Source: Glycine soja
Taxonomy: Eukaryota > Streptophyta > Magnoliopsida > Fabales > Fabaceae
DNA length: 64,000 bases
NCBI RefSeq assembly: GCF_004193775.1
Contig: NC_041002.1
Location: 16,673,535 to 16,737,534 of the forward strand
Reading direction: 5' to 3'
The position numbers and the translations under genes were made by a program. Shown in pieces: positions 1-11,639 of this stretch. How positions within the stretch are numbered: position 1 is the stretch's first letter; the number at the start of each line of letters is the position of its first letter. The notes under the pieces were generated by a model. It made no database searches, had not been told where the DNA came from, and saw nothing but the letters and a program-made list of their open reading frames with translations.

Positions 1-1115
1 GAAATCTTTTGTATATGGGAAAGGGAAGAATCAAAAGAATTCTCAGACTGTGTCATTTTGAATTCTTTGACAAGGGAGAAGGGAGACACAAAAGAATTCA
101 GGCGGTTAGTCCTTCGTTCTTTTGGAAAAGGGAGAAGAGAGACACAAAAAGAATTCAGGGGGTTAGTCCTTAGCAAATTCTTTTTGGCAAAGGAAGAAGG
201 GAATGAAAAAGATGAATAGCACAGTTTTCAAGGTTTGAAAAACCAGAAAACTTTGGAAAGCTTTTGGCAAAGGAAGAAGAAGAAGAAGTTCAAAGAGATT
301 CAGAAATCAATTGGCAAAAGTTTGTTGTCTAAAGAATGAATGTCTAAAATGCAAATCAAAGCCTTGCTTTTATAGACTCTTCAAGTCTAGTCAAGAGACC
401 ATTAGAAGAGTTATAACCTTTAGAAAAACTTAAAAACCATTTGGAAAAGTTATAACTTTTAGAAAAACTTGAAAACTATTGGAAGAGTTACATCTTTTGA
501 TTTTGTTCAGAAACTATCACTGGTAATCGATTACCAAATCAGTGTAATCGATTACAGAAAGCTTTTTGTGAAAGGATGTGACTCTTCACAATTAAATTTG
601 AATTTCAACGTTCAAACACACTAGTAATCGATTACCAAATACTTGTAATCGATTATAGCATTTTGAAATTAATTGGAACATTGTAAATTCAGTTTGAAAG
701 TTTTTTTGAAAACCATTTTGCTACTGGTAATTGATTACAATAATCTGGTAATCGATTACCAGAGAGTAAAAACTCTTTAGTAAAAGGTTTTGAGAAAAAT
801 TCATGTGCTACTCAGTTTTTGAAAAAACTTTTTAATACTTATCTTGATTGAGTCTTCTCTTGATTCTTGAATCTTGAGTCTTGAATCTTGATCTTGATTC
901 TTGGAACTTGAATCTTGAAACTTGATTCTTGATTCTTGAATTCAACTTTCCTCTTGATCCTTGAAGTGTACTTGATTCAATCTTGAACTCATTCTTTGAT
1001 TCTTGAGATCATCATCTTTGTTATCATGAAGTGTTATTGACTTTTGAGCTTTTTGTCATCATCTTTCTTATCATCAAAACTCTTTGAATCAATCTTGATT
1101 CATCATGAAGCTTGC
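1..1115 (-). repeat. Probable 3' LTR/UTR of a Ty1/copia (Sirevirus-like) element, cut by window edge
   Basis: This AT-rich stretch has no coding capacity. It follows directly downstream, in minus-strand sense, of the RNase H end of the copia pol at 1130-2713, which is where a 3' LTR should lie. It carries several copies of the palindrome TGGTAATCGATTACCA or half sites near 520-560, 620-655 and 725-765, a motif I associate with soybean retrotransposon LTRs. The minus-sense start near 1115 is inferred and the other end lies outside the window. Confidence 0.5.
840..1100. repeat. Degenerate tandem repeat of CTTGATTCTTGAA-like units
   Basis: Short units built on CTTGA(A/T)TCTTGA recur for about 250 bases. 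They lie inside the probable copia LTR and are probably an internal minisatellite of that LTR family. Confidence 0.6.
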
Positions 1116-1129
1116 TTCTACAATAATGG

Positions 1130-2713
1130 CATCCACCACTTGTACTTTTCTTTTTTTTTCTTGCATAGTCCACATCACAGTATCCTACTAACCTAAAATC
1201 TTGGTTTTTCTTATAAAACAGACTTTGGTTAGTAGTGCCTACTAGATATCATAAGATCCTCCTTTGAGATGTGATTCTTAAGAATCAGATTGAAATCTAG
1301 TACATAAACATACAATATACATAATATGAGGTCGACTAGTTGTCAAATATAGAAGCGATCCAATCATACCTTTGTAGATCGCCTAATCTACTGTTTAGCT
1401 TATTCATCTTTCTTAGAGGATCAAAAGCATGCATAAAAGTTTTCATTGGTTTAGCACCTTCCATCTTAACTTCCTCAAAAACTCTATAATGTATTTTTGT
1501 TGATGAATGAATATACCTTTGCTATCATGTTTGATCTAAAGCCCTATAAAGAACTTAATTTCTCCCATCATGCTCACTTCAAACTCATTCTTCATCAAAT
1601 CAAAGAAATCCTTGCACTGAGGTTCATTAGTAGCTCCAAAGATAATATCATCAACATATATTAGAACTATAATGAAATCCTTGCCAATTTCTCTTCTAAA
1701 AAGAGTTGTGTCTACCTTACCTCTCATAAAACCGTTTTATAAAAGAAAAGAGCCCAATCTATCATACAAAGCACGGGGTGCATGTTTTAGACCATACAAT
1801 GCCTTTTAAGTTTGAAAACATAGTCTGGAAGAGTTTGATCCTCAAAAACAAGAGGTTTCTTGACATATACTTCCTCTTCAATAAAACCATTTAAAAATGA
1901 ACTTTTAACATCCATTTGAAAAAGCTTAATGTTTTTATGAGCAACACAGGCAAGCATGATTCTTATGGCTTGAAGTCTAGCAATATAAGAAAAGGTTTGA
2001 GTGAAATCTATACCTTCTTGCTAGTTATAGCCTCGAGACACTAACCTAGCTTTGTTCCTTACTACTTTGCCTTATTCATCTGGCTTGGGAACAAGTGTCC
2101 ATACATCATTTCGATTGAATTGATGAAGTTTTTCTTCCATTTCAATGATCTAGTCATTGTCTAACAAAGCTTTGTCAATTGTTTTAGGTTCGACTTCAAA
2201 CACACATGCATAAGATGCAAGATCTTTGAATGATGATATGGTTTTAACTCCTTCAATTTGATCTCCAATGATATGATCTTGTGGATGATAATGAACAAAT
2301 TTTCAATCCTACATTGGAAATGGTTGATATGAGGATGCTTTAGTCTGAGGAAGGGTTTCATCAGACTATTTAACTTTATCTTCTTTAGATACATTAGATG
2401 AACCCATCTACATATCTACAAAATCATCCTCGAGATCTAGTAGCTTCCTATTAGATGTTAGTTCATCATTGAATTTAATATGAATAGATTTTTCTACAAC
2501 TAAAGTCCTTGAGTTGAAAACTTTGTAGGCTTTAGATGTATCAGAATATCCCAAGAAGATTCCTTTATCCACTTTTGAATCAAACTTATCCAATTGATCT
2601 TTAGTGTTTAGGATAAAATACTCACACCCAAATAGATGAATGTATGAGATGTTGGGAAAGTACATGTTTTCTATTAAGTACAAAAAATGAATGTTCTCAA
2701 AGTTTGAACACAT
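1130..2713 (-). pseudogene. Degraded Ty1/copia (Sirevirus-like) pol: integrase C-terminus, RT, RNase H
   Basis: Read on the minus strand, this is the second half of a copia polyprotein. The part at 2408-2713 matches the region after the integrase core (IHLFGCEYFILNTKDQLDKF, then KGIFLGYSDTSKAYKVFN). RT-type sequence follows in shifting frames over about 1730-2390. The reverse transcriptase box YVDDIIFGATNE and the following FEVSMMGEIKFFIGL lie at 1536-1727. Near 1150-1200 a VGYCDVDYA stretch marks the RNase H start. Order and wording fit the Sirevirus branch. Several stops and frameshifts interrupt it, and gag, protease and the integrase catalytic core are missing upstream, so it cannot be functional. 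Confidence 0.85.
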
Positions 2714-3135
2714 TTTTGGGGGGGCATCTGTTATAGGTGCAAGTAAAATTTTATGAGTATAAGAACTTAGAAGTTTTATTGAAGTTGATGCAATTTGAAG
2801 AACATAATAGAGATGTTATGTTCAACAATTGATCAAAAAGGATACAAACATGATGTAGTATTTGGTGAGTTGATCAAAATGATGAAACCTTGGAGATCAA
2901 GTTATGTTTTCATTAGAAGGTGTTGAAGTGTCCAAATCAAATTATGAAGGCAAGTTATTTAAGTTGCATGCTACTCAAAGATATGAATTGAAGCTTATGA
3001 AAGATGTATAGCTTTTGATCAAGTGCACAAAGGTAAAAGGTAGTTATCAATAGTTTTCTAACAAGAAGCGCGAAGACACAGGTGCCAACATGATTGTTTA
3101 GTTGAATTAGGCTATAAATAGGTACAACGGTTAAT
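2714..3135. other. Unassigned spacer
   Basis: About 420 bases between the truncated copia pol and the first gypsy-like LTR fragment. I see no coding region, RNA gene or recognisable repeat end. A run of seven G at the copia side may mark the truncation point. Confidence 0.4.
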
Positions 3136-3360
3136 GTGGCTCCATGTAGAGCTTGTAGGCCTTGGATCTTCTTCATCAATGGAGTCTTTTGCTTTGTGAA
3201 CATCAATGGCACTAGAAAGGAGAAGGAACAAAAGAGAATTGAGACGCCACTTCAAGGAAAAGATGATTCAAGAAGAAGCTCACCACCATAGGAAGCCATG
3301 GATAAGAACTTGAAGGTAGGAGAAGATGAGTGGAGGGAGAGGGAGAGACGGGAACAAAAT
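3136..3360 (-). repeat. Inverted LTR-end fragment, partner of 3940-4147
   Basis: The reverse complement of this segment closely matches 3940-4147. Both contain the block that reads, on the minus strand here, GGCCTACAAGCTC and later GGTGGTGAGCTT. It is the terminal part of the same LTR family inserted in the opposite orientation, giving a roughly 200-bp inverted repeat. Confidence 0.65.
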
Positions 3361-3380
3361 TTTGAGAGAGAGAGAAAGAG

Positions 3381-4147
3381 TGATGCAATCCTACCCCCCA
3401 AGGGCATTGAATAGAATACTCCAAGAAGATTGGACCAGAGCTGCTGAAGAAGGCCCTATGGTTCTCATAAGCCTCAGGGTAGATTTTTTGTCCATGTCCT
3501 TCATGCTTTACATGCCTCATGACACCTAACCACACTTACTACACCCCATTACTACCAAGGTAGTTATCAATAGTGACACTTTGCTTACTACACCTCATTA
3601 CCACATCATATAGTCACACTTTGTGCAGGTCCTTCATGCTTTACATGCCTCATGACACCTAACCACACTTAGTGGATAATCTTGGACTTGATCTTGGATT
3701 AGTGGGGTGAACCATAGCTGAAATTCACTAATCATAATTAGTGAAATTTTGGCTCCAAATTTGGCTTCACAAATTCAAATTCAAATTCAAGTGAAATTTG
3801 AATAGAAATTCAAATTTCCTTCCAATTTTGTGTGACACTTAGGCTATGAATAGAGGCATAAATTCAACTTTGATCATTTGAGAAATTATACTTCAAAGTT
3901 TAGACCTCATTTGAGCCATAAATTTCATGCTCCTTCTATCCCTCTCCCTCCACTCATCTTCTCCTACCTTCAAGCTCTTATCCATGGCTTCCTATGGTGG
4001 TGAGCTTATTCTTGACTCATCATCTCTTTGAAGTGGCGTCTCCAATCACCTTTCCTCCTTCTCCATTCCGCTGCCATGATCTTTAAGACGCAAAGGACTC
4101 CATTGATGAAGAAGATCCAAGGCCTACAAGCTCCACATGGAGCTACA
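3381..4147 (+). repeat. 5' LTR of a small gypsy-like deletion derivative
   Basis: It starts TGATGCAATCC, the same start as the LTR at 4963 and, on the minus strand, those at 5951, 6733, 18338 and 23838. The first hundred bases align with 4963 onward. The end near 4147 is placed where the pol-like sequence begins. The block around TCCTTCATGCTTTACATGCC occurs at about 3494-3536 and again at 3631-3672, a short internal direct duplication. Confidence 0.6.
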
Positions 4148-4962
4148 TCATTTTGCAATAAAGACAAACATTAAAGAAACTTCCCCTCTTAGACAACCTC
4201 CACATCTTCTCCTTTGTAAAAAGACACTAGTTAGCACTACCACACCTCTTGGGCTTGAGATTATTCCTCAAGTAAAGGAGTTGTTGGATGAGGGTTTGGT
4301 TCGTAAGAGCTTAAATCCTTGTGCTTTGTTGGAGCCCAAAATAGGTATTATGAGGCACCAAATCCCTATGATAGGTGGTATGATGAATGTGTTGAGTGGT
4401 GCAACCCTCTTTTGTAAAATCATCCATGCATCCAACATCTTCATGATTCACATACATAGGGACTCATTAGTTAGGTTTGTTCTTATTTTTTGTTTCAATA
4501 CAAACCTAGGTGCTCATATGGGACACCTTAGGTTTGTCATTCTTTTTGGTAGGAGTAATCAACATGGAAATATAAAAAAAGGTACGTTTTATTGCATTAT
4601 TTTCCTTAATTTTTTAAATGGTGATCAAGGGGTTCCCACAAACCCTAAGAGAATAAAGGTCATTCCAGAGTGGTCCACTCCACCAAGTATAAGGAAAATT
4701 TAGGGCTTCCATGACTTAACAAACTTTTACAAAAGGTTTGTCCCATATTTTTCTATACTTGTAGCACCATTCATTGAGTTGGTGAGGAACCATGTTCCCT
4801 CATGGGAAGATGCCCAGGAAATGGGTTTTTAGACCTTACCTTACTCCAGCATACCAAACACCACTAATAAATATGTCTTTATTCTTTTTACAGGTGTTGA
4901 GGGAAGAAGCCCAGAGTTTCAAGACTGGATTTGAGGTCAAATCCTTTTCAAGGAGGAGGGAA
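4137..4962 (+). pseudogene. Internally deleted gypsy RT remnant of a tiny non-autonomous element
   Basis: The 188-codon open frame at 4137-4703 and its continuation to about 4830 resemble the N-terminal part of a Ty3/gypsy reverse transcriptase (VKELLDEGLVRKSLNPCAL, then NVLSGATLF). The text then jumps into sequence normally far downstream (LGAHMGHLRFV, VPTNPKRIKVIPEW, HDLTNFYKRFVPYF). The catalytic YxDD box is not present. The same aberrant arrangement recurs in the minus-strand ORF at 18522-20009, so the deletion was inherited by more than one insertion. Gag is entirely missing here: LTR sequence runs straight into the RT part. A purine tract AAGGAGGAGGGAA ends at 4962, directly before the next LTR start, and is the polypurine tract. 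Confidence 0.75.
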
Positions 4963-5245
4963 TGATGCAATCCTATCCCCCAAGGGCATTGGATAGAAGA
5001 ATCCAAGAAGATTGGGCCAGAGATGCAAGAGAAGGCCCTAGGGTTCTCATGAGCCTTAGGGTAGATTTCGGGCCCATGGGCTAAGTATGAGCCCACTTAT
5101 CTTTGTACATATTAGATTTAGGTTTTATTATTTTTGGGCCTTGTATTTAGGGCTCCATAATGTAGGTAGGGTATCCTAGAAATGTAAGATTTTTCAGCCC
5201 TTGTATTTTAGGGCACCTAGACTAGTTTCTGTATTAGGGGTAGAA
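4963..5245 (+). repeat. Truncated 3' LTR of the small gypsy-like element
   Basis: Starts TGATGCAATCC immediately after a polypurine tract and aligns with the 5' LTR at 3381. After about 5245 it meets a copy of the same family in the opposite orientation; 4963-5245 and 5690-5951 form an inverted repeat. Confidence 0.7.
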
Positions 5246-5249
5246 GTGT

Positions 5250-5951
5250 AATTTTTCAAATGATCAAAGTTGAAAAAATGCACACACAATGCCTCTATTT
5301 ATGGCCTAAGTGTCACACAAAATTGAAGTCTATTCAAATTTCACTTGAATTTGAATTTGAATTTGAATTTGTGGAGCCAAAATTTCTCTAATTATGATTA
5401 GTGAATTTTAGTTATGGCTCAACACACTAATCCAAGATCAAGTCCAAGATTCTCCGCTGAGTGTGTTTAGGTGTCATGAGGCATGTACAACATGAAGGAC
5501 ATACATAAAGTGTGACTATATGATGTGACAATAGGGTGTAGCAAGCAAATGCTCACCTCCTCCTAAGGAAGGTCCAAAATTTAATTGAATTGGGCTTCTC
5601 CCAATTCAATTAAATTTCTCTCCCAACACACACATCAAATAGTGTACTTAATGCATGTGAAATTACAAAACTACCCTTAATACAAAAACTAGTCTAGGTA
5701 CCCTAAAATACAAGGCCTGAAAAATCCTACATTACCTAGGTACCCTCCCTACACTATGGAGCCCTAAATATAAGGCCCAAAAATAAGGAAACCCTAATTT
5801 AATATGTACAAAGATAAGTGGGCTCATACTTAGCTCATGGGCCAAAAATCTACCTTAAGGTTTATGAGAACCCTAGGACCTTCTTCAACAGCTCTAGCCC
5901 AATCTTCTTGGAGTCTTCTATCCAATGCCCTTAGGAGGTAGGATTGCATCA
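5250..5951 (-). repeat. Gypsy-like LTR copy (minus orientation), first of two head-to-tail
   Basis: Ends in GGATTGCATCA, the reverse complement of the family's TGATGCAATCC start. The minus-strand stretch reading CCATAAATAGAGGC is a likely TATA region of the LTR promoter. The next copy at 5990-6733 has the same order of blocks (AAATGATCAAAGTT, AAGTGTCACACAAAATTG, TCCCAACACACACATCAAAT). Confidence 0.7.
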
Positions 5952-5989
5952 GAAAGAGAAGAGGGAGAATGAGGTGTGAACTTTGAAGT

Positions 5990-6733
5990 CTAATTTCTCA
6001 AATGATCAAAGTTACAAAAAGCAAACACAAGGTCTTTATTTATAACCTAAGTGTCACACAAAATTGGAGGGAAATTTGAATTTCTATTCAAATTTCACTT
6101 GAATTTAAATTTGAATTTGTGGAGCCAAATTTGGAGCCAAAATTTCACTAATTATGATTAGTGAATTTCAACTATGGTTCAGCCCACTAATTCAAGATTC
6201 TCCACTAAGTGTGCTTAGGTGTCATGAGACATGTAAAACATAAAGGACATGCACAAAGTGTGATTATATGATGTGATTATGGGGTGTAGCAAGCAAATGC
6301 TTACCTCCCCGTTTGGCTGATCCGAAATTTAATTAGATTGGGCTTCTTCCAATTCAATTAAATTTTTCTCCCAACACACACATCAAATAGTGCACTTAAT
6401 GCATGTGAAATTATAAAATTACCCCTAATACAAAAACTAGTCTAGGTGCCCTAAAATACAAGGGCTAAAAATCCTACATTACTAGGGTATTCTAAACTTG
6501 TGGGGTACCCTCCCTACACTATGGAGCCCTAAATACAAGGCCTAAAAAATATAAGGAAACTCTAATCTAATATATACAAAGATAAGTGGGTTCATACTTA
6601 GCCCCTAGACCCAAAATATACCCTAAGGCTCATGAGAACCCTAAGACTTTCTCCTGCATCTCTAGCTCAATCTTCTTGGAGTCTCCTAGTCATGGCTCTG
6701 GTGATGGGTCCCCTCCTTGGGAGGATTGCATCA
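5990..6733 (-). repeat. Gypsy-like LTR copy (minus orientation), second of two head-to-tail
   Basis: Same block order as 5250-5951, ending GATTGCATCA at 6733. The last 60 bases contain a variant (TCATGGCTCTGGTGATGGGT) whose reverse complement is shared with the fragment starting at 8251, so these two are the closest relatives here. Confidence 0.7.
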
Positions 6734-8250
6734 ATGGTAGTCATTTTTTCTTTGGTTACGAAGATCACACAAACTCCTTTACACCAACACGTCACACGTG
6801 GAAATGACTATCTATTACTAGAAAAACGTGTATGTTTAAACTCATACTTTAACACAGTTTACAATTCCTGCCTTTTCATTTCTTTGATTAATTTACATTT
6901 CATGCAAATCTCTCATTCTACTTTTTTTCTCCAAACTCATAACTCCTTCCAATCATCATTTTTTTTCTTAACTCTATACTTATTTACTTGTTGTTCTTTA
7001 CATTTCTAAAATTTTTATATTGTTTCGTATTTGATTTCGATTTCCTTTCAACGAACACTTTACTTTTCTGCAATTTTATGTTTGTTTACATTTGAATTCG
7101 ATTTACTTTCAAAGTCTTTTACATTACAAGTTTTTTTCCTTTCTCTATATCTTAACTTTGTTTACCAATCAAATTTACATAGATTCTACTCTTTTCAAAA
7201 GCATTTTTTTATCAAGCATTATAATTATTTTTTCAGAAACTACTTTTACAAAGTTACTCGAATAGAATATATTTCGTTCAAGAAATAATTATACTTTGAT
7301 TTATAGAATTATTATTCTATACAGTTATTAATCATAAAAAATGACTATTGTCGAGTATAATTCAATAATACATGATTATGTTAAAGTCTCGTGTATATTT
7401 GATTGATCCCATATTTTCTTTAATTAAAAGTTTTACCTATTGCTAGGTTAAATAAAAAAAACTTATAATTATGATTTTATCATACTAAATAAAATAAGTT
7501 ATTTGTGATTGATGAGAATCAAGTGTAAAAACATGCTAAATTATATTTCCATTACATAAACGAATTTTCACCATAAATAGTTTTACTATTAGAACAATAA
7601 GCATGACAATTTTTTATATAAGAATGATTTCTTATAAACAATAGATCGTAATAATAATTTTTAAGAATTTGAAACATCTGAAAAAAATTATTGAAATTTT
7701 TAAATGTCACGTTACATTATAAAACCCCTAACAATGAGTTAACTCAACTGCATCGTAACTACAAGGCCATGAAGGAAAAGTAGCTAGAAAGTGGTCCTGC
7801 AATTAGGGTAGTCGTTGGATTTTTAGCTATCATTGAAAACGTGCTGCCTCAGCTCCCAAAGACGTACTATATATGTGTTGCTAACTTCTATTCATGACTT
7901 AAATTACAGGTAGCTTTGAACAACCAAGTCTTTGTCCTTATTTTTATAAAGAAAAATCGTTAGATCAGATGGTACTTATTACGTTAAAAGAAGCTTCAGT
8001 CAACGTACGATTTTTTTCTAGATATACTTATTGATGTTACTCCCCGGTTCTTATGATAGTTTTTTCCAAAATAGAATGCTGGCCAACACAACCAACAAAA
8101 TCATTTACGAAACTCTCTACCAATTCGTTTGGTACATAGGAAAAGCGGTGGAACGAACATGATACATATAAAGAATACAATATACTAGTTACCTCAGCTT
8201 TTAAGACTTATAATGAAAAAAAAATATATAAGTTTTAAGATCATGATATA
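6734..8250. other. AT-rich segment between outward-facing LTR fragments, no gene seen
   Basis: About 1.5 kb of AT-rich DNA. The open frames at 6632-7009 and 7031-7288 are low-complexity (Phe, Leu, Tyr and Ser rich) and show no domain. The segment is bounded by inverted copies of the same LTR start, at 6733 on the minus strand and 8251 on the plus strand. Confidence 0.45.
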
Positions 8251-8545
8251 TGATGCAATCTTTCTAAGGAGGAGACCCATCACCAGAGTCATGATTAGGA
8301 GACTCCAAGAAGATTAGACCAGAGATGTAGGAGAAGTTCTAGAATATTCATGAGCTTTATGGTAGATTTTGGGCTCATGGATAAATATGAGCTCACTTAT
8401 GTTTGTACATATTAGACTTAGAGTTTCATTATTTTTGGGTATTGTATTTAGGGCTCCATAATGTAGGAAGGATACCTTAGTAATGTAGGATTTTTCAACC
8501 CTTGTATTTTAAGGCACCTAGACTAATTTTTGAATTAGGGGCGGT
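8251..8545 (+). repeat. Gypsy-like LTR 5' fragment
   Basis: Starts TGATGCAATC and aligns with 4963-5245 over about 290 bases, with several substitutions, ending at TTAGGGGCGG. It abuts the 5' truncated LINE. Confidence 0.65.
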
Positions 8546-8550
8546 TTTTG

Positions 8551-9061
8551 CAAATTCCTAATGTTGGAGCTCTTTATACATGGAAAAATGGCAGGCGTGG
8601 GAGAGCATCTATAGTTTGAAGCTAGACAAAGCTATTTGTAGTGCATAAATCTTTTCCTTTTACAACTTGATATCTTGTTGCATTCTGTCCAAAATGCATT
8701 CAGATCACCATCCCCTATTAATGAGGTTGGACTGACGTCCAAAATCCTTTCCTTCTCCTTTTTTATTCATACAAATGTAGTCAAATCATACTGACTGCTT
8801 GCGAGTTGTGAAAGAGATTTGGCAAAGAAAGATTATTGGTTGTCCCATGTTTGTCTTAAGGGAAAAACTTAAAATGCTTAAATCTGAATTGTTCGCTTGG
8901 AATTATACTGTCTTTGGTGATGTCCACGCACTTGTTTCTAATGCTCAAAGCCCTGTTGATAATTTCTGATAGCCTACGAGATCAGGAACTAAATGCTCAA
9001 ATGATCTCCAAAAGGCTTAGTTTCCAAGAAACTTTCTGGAAAGAAAAAGCGAGAATAACTT
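8551..9061 (+). pseudogene. LINE (L1-type) ORF2, endonuclease C-terminus, part 1 of 3
   Basis: In translation the segment reads like the end of a plant L1 endonuclease: a YTWKNGRRGRASI-like block, then RLDKAIC, then MHSDHHPLL, followed by the linker to the RT (SDSLRDQELNAQ, then FWKEKARIT). Stops and frame changes show it is dead. The reading frame breaks exactly at 9061, where the CACTA element begins, and resumes at 27709 with the WHNQGDQSTTYFHK block that normally follows. The LINE is therefore the insertion target of the CACTA element. Confidence 0.8.
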
Positions 9062-9545
9062 CATTACTAGAAAATAAGCTTTTAACATCGGTTATTAAGG
9101 ACTTTCAACATTAGTTATTAACCGATGTTGAAAGTACCGATGTTAACGTAAAATAACAACATCGGTTATTTAAATAATCGATGTTATATAATAAGAATTA
9201 CACAAAAAAAGGTACATATGTTCATACCAGCGTTGGCAGTTAACATCGATTTTTGTATAAAAGTGATGTTAACTTCCAACGTAAACATCAGTTTTATACA
9301 AAAACCGATGTTAACTACCAACGTTAACATCAATTTTTGTAGAAAACCGATGTTAACTACAAAAACTGATGCTAACTTCCAACGTTAACATCGGTTTTTT
9401 AAATAATCGATGTTGTTATATCATACGTTAACATCGGTTTTTTATAAAACCAATGTTAACATTGGCAGTTAAAAAACCGATGTTGTTTGTGTAGGTTAAC
9501 ATCAATTTTTTTAAAAAAAACAGATGTTGTTATTAGGAATTTTTT
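9062..9545 (+). repeat. CACTA left terminal and subterminal repeat region
   Basis: Contains the terminal repeat and about a dozen direct and inverted copies of an ACATCGGTT-type motif, many paired as foldbacks. In En/Spm-type elements such motifs are the binding sites of the TNPA-like protein. The outermost tip is CATTA instead of CACTA. Confidence 0.8.
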
Positions 9546-9799
9546 TAATACACTTTCTGTTTTTTCAATAAACCCAAAAATTAACCTGCAAATTTTAAAT
9601 CAGACCACACAACACAACATATATAATGTGCATTCTGTTTTGAAACAGTTTTTAGTAGAAAAATTTCATGACAAATTTATTAATAACTATGAATAAAGAA
9701 TATTCAATCTTAAAAGGAAACATGAATTGAAAAAAAATGTAAAGCAAGCAAGTAAACTAAGTAAACTAAAATTACAAATTTGCCTAACATCCTAAGTTT

Positions 9800-11536
9800 C
9801 ATTTCTAACTTTCAAATAATACTTTGCCCACTAGATGCGAAGCGCCTTCAATCTCTCTGATTCCAATGGTCTAGCATCATTAAAATATTACATGATAAAA
9901 TAAAACATAAGTTAATAATATAATACCAATCATAACAAAATCAAATTTGTTTGAAATAAACAATTATCGTTTCTCAATTATTCTTGAAACTTCCTAAGAT
10001 TATAGTTGACATCCAGTGCATCACGTAATACCCACACTCACTGCTTCCTTTTTGTTTATTTCACTAAATACATAATGAAATTTAGATATTCAATGTTAAC
10101 TAAAAATTAGTCTAGACAGACATAAAATAAAAGTAGAAGCATTGTTTAAATCACTTACTTTAACAAAAATCCTCCTAGCACCAGCTTTGGATTTAGGTTG
10201 TGGAGTATCGTCAAGTCCTTTCAAAGCACTGTTGAATACAAACATGGATTCTTATTGTACAATTAAAATATTGATGTTCCTGACTAAAGCTAATGCAAAT
10301 GTATTGAAAAACAACACTGACATGTTAGTTATTCCTTTCAGGTAGTTGTCTGGCCTATTATGCAACGAACAAAACTAGACGACAAGATTTTCCTTAGGAA
10401 AAATGACGACCATTGCCAATGTGCACTACAGTGGAGACGTATTATACATTATTTAAATTCATTTGATTAGTTTAACTTACCCATTCAGCTAGGCTCCTAG
10501 GTACACATCCCGTTTTGAATTCTGCATCCAGTTCTTCATGTAACTTTCTAATTCAAATTGCGATTGCCCAGATCTCTGGATGGACTGTGGCTCGAGGAAT
10601 CCATACACATCGACATTCCCCGCTCGCATACTTGTCTTAGTCATATGCCTATTGTTGTTAAGATAAAGTAAATTATGTATGAATTTAAAACAATAACTTA
10701 GGTAATTAACAATAATCTAGGTGCCACACAACTTCCACTAGATTCATTGTTGCCAAACTTTGTATTTCCATTCCTCTTATTTTATTTATCTTTGAATCCA
10801 TCTCCCATTCCAAGTGTAGGATTTTGTTTCATAGACAATGAAACCAATGGCTACTACTACCTTAAATACTGATAAAAGCCATCTGGATATTTGCTTCTGG
10901 ACTGCTACCCTTGATTTAAGATTTTTTTCAGCATACACCAACAATCCCCACCGGGTCTGTACTGTCAAGATTTGGTAGTTCAACCTTCTTGACAACCAAT
11001 ATAACTTTAATCAGTGTGTCAGTACTTTGCAGTTGCACATAGTTGTAGTTTCCTCTAGAGAAGCATGTGCCTCTTTCTCCATAACAATTTAGCAATCCTC
11101 AGTTTCTTATCCAAATAATCTAATGTCGTTTGCTTCTCCATTTCATTGATATTCCTTATCTTCAGCTAATACAATATTTGTATACTGTGAGAGGTTCAAG
11201 CAATCCGATCCAGAGACCTCGAGTTTATCTAGTTTTGACACTAAGGATAATTTTAAACTAATTTTTAGTTTTCACCTATTACACTAATGTTAAATTGACT
11301 TACAGAATCCACAACTGTATAATAGAGATGCTAAGACATTGACCACCGTGTGCTATTTCAGACAGATCTTCATGCTTTATGTACAAGGGGAAGTCTTCAT
11401 TAAACACCCCGAACATGGTAGCATCCCACATAACCTGCAATGGCTTCAGAAAAAGTTGTGGGATGGTCAATGCCATCAGATATAGGGGATCATCGACCTC
11501 ATGATCTTGCCTATCTGCAGGTTTTGCTGGTCCCAC
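9800..11536 (-). pseudogene. Ulp1-like (C48) cysteine protease region of the CACTA TNPA gene, broken
   Basis: On the minus strand, exon-like pieces follow in order. 11300-11536 contains DDPLYLMALTIPQLFLKPLQ and ends ISIIQLWIL. About 10490-10650 contains DVYGFLEPQSIQRSGQSQF. About 10345-10440 contains the AHWQ histidine block with a frameshift just after it. About 10150-10245 contains LKGLDDTPQPKSKA. About 9990-10050 contains the cysteine block ECGYYVMHW. About 9800-9905 contains DARPLESERLKALRI. The His and Cys motifs suit a Ulp1-type peptidase attached to a TNPA-like protein in legume CACTA elements. Stops occur in at least three exons. The intron between 10650 and 11300 holds one arm of the large inverted repeat. 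Confidence 0.75.
10735..11285 (-). repeat. Inverted-repeat arm A: unidentified captured gene fragment
   Basis: About 550 bases whose reverse complement is highly similar to 15612-16172 (my reading by eye is roughly 95%). On this strand it encodes pieces such as VVVAIGFIVYETKSYTWNGR in the open frame at 10786-10995. I do not recognise the parent gene. It lies within an intron of the protease region. Confidence 0.75.
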
Positions 11537-11639
11537 AGCTCCCTATTTATCCAACATAGTTAATTAACATAATTTAATTACAATGAACAATTTAATTGAA
11601 AAAAGAAGCATTTAATGACACTGAAATACCTGTTCTGAT

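Noticed and set aside
7031..7288. Phe/Tyr-rich frames at 6632-7288 as a membrane protein
   Set aside because: AT-rich DNA gives such frames by chance; there is no splice, start or homology support.
9062..9545. Short regularly repeated ACATCGG motifs as a CRISPR array
   Set aside because: The repeats are mixed direct and inverted with irregular spacing, at a transposon end in a plant genome.
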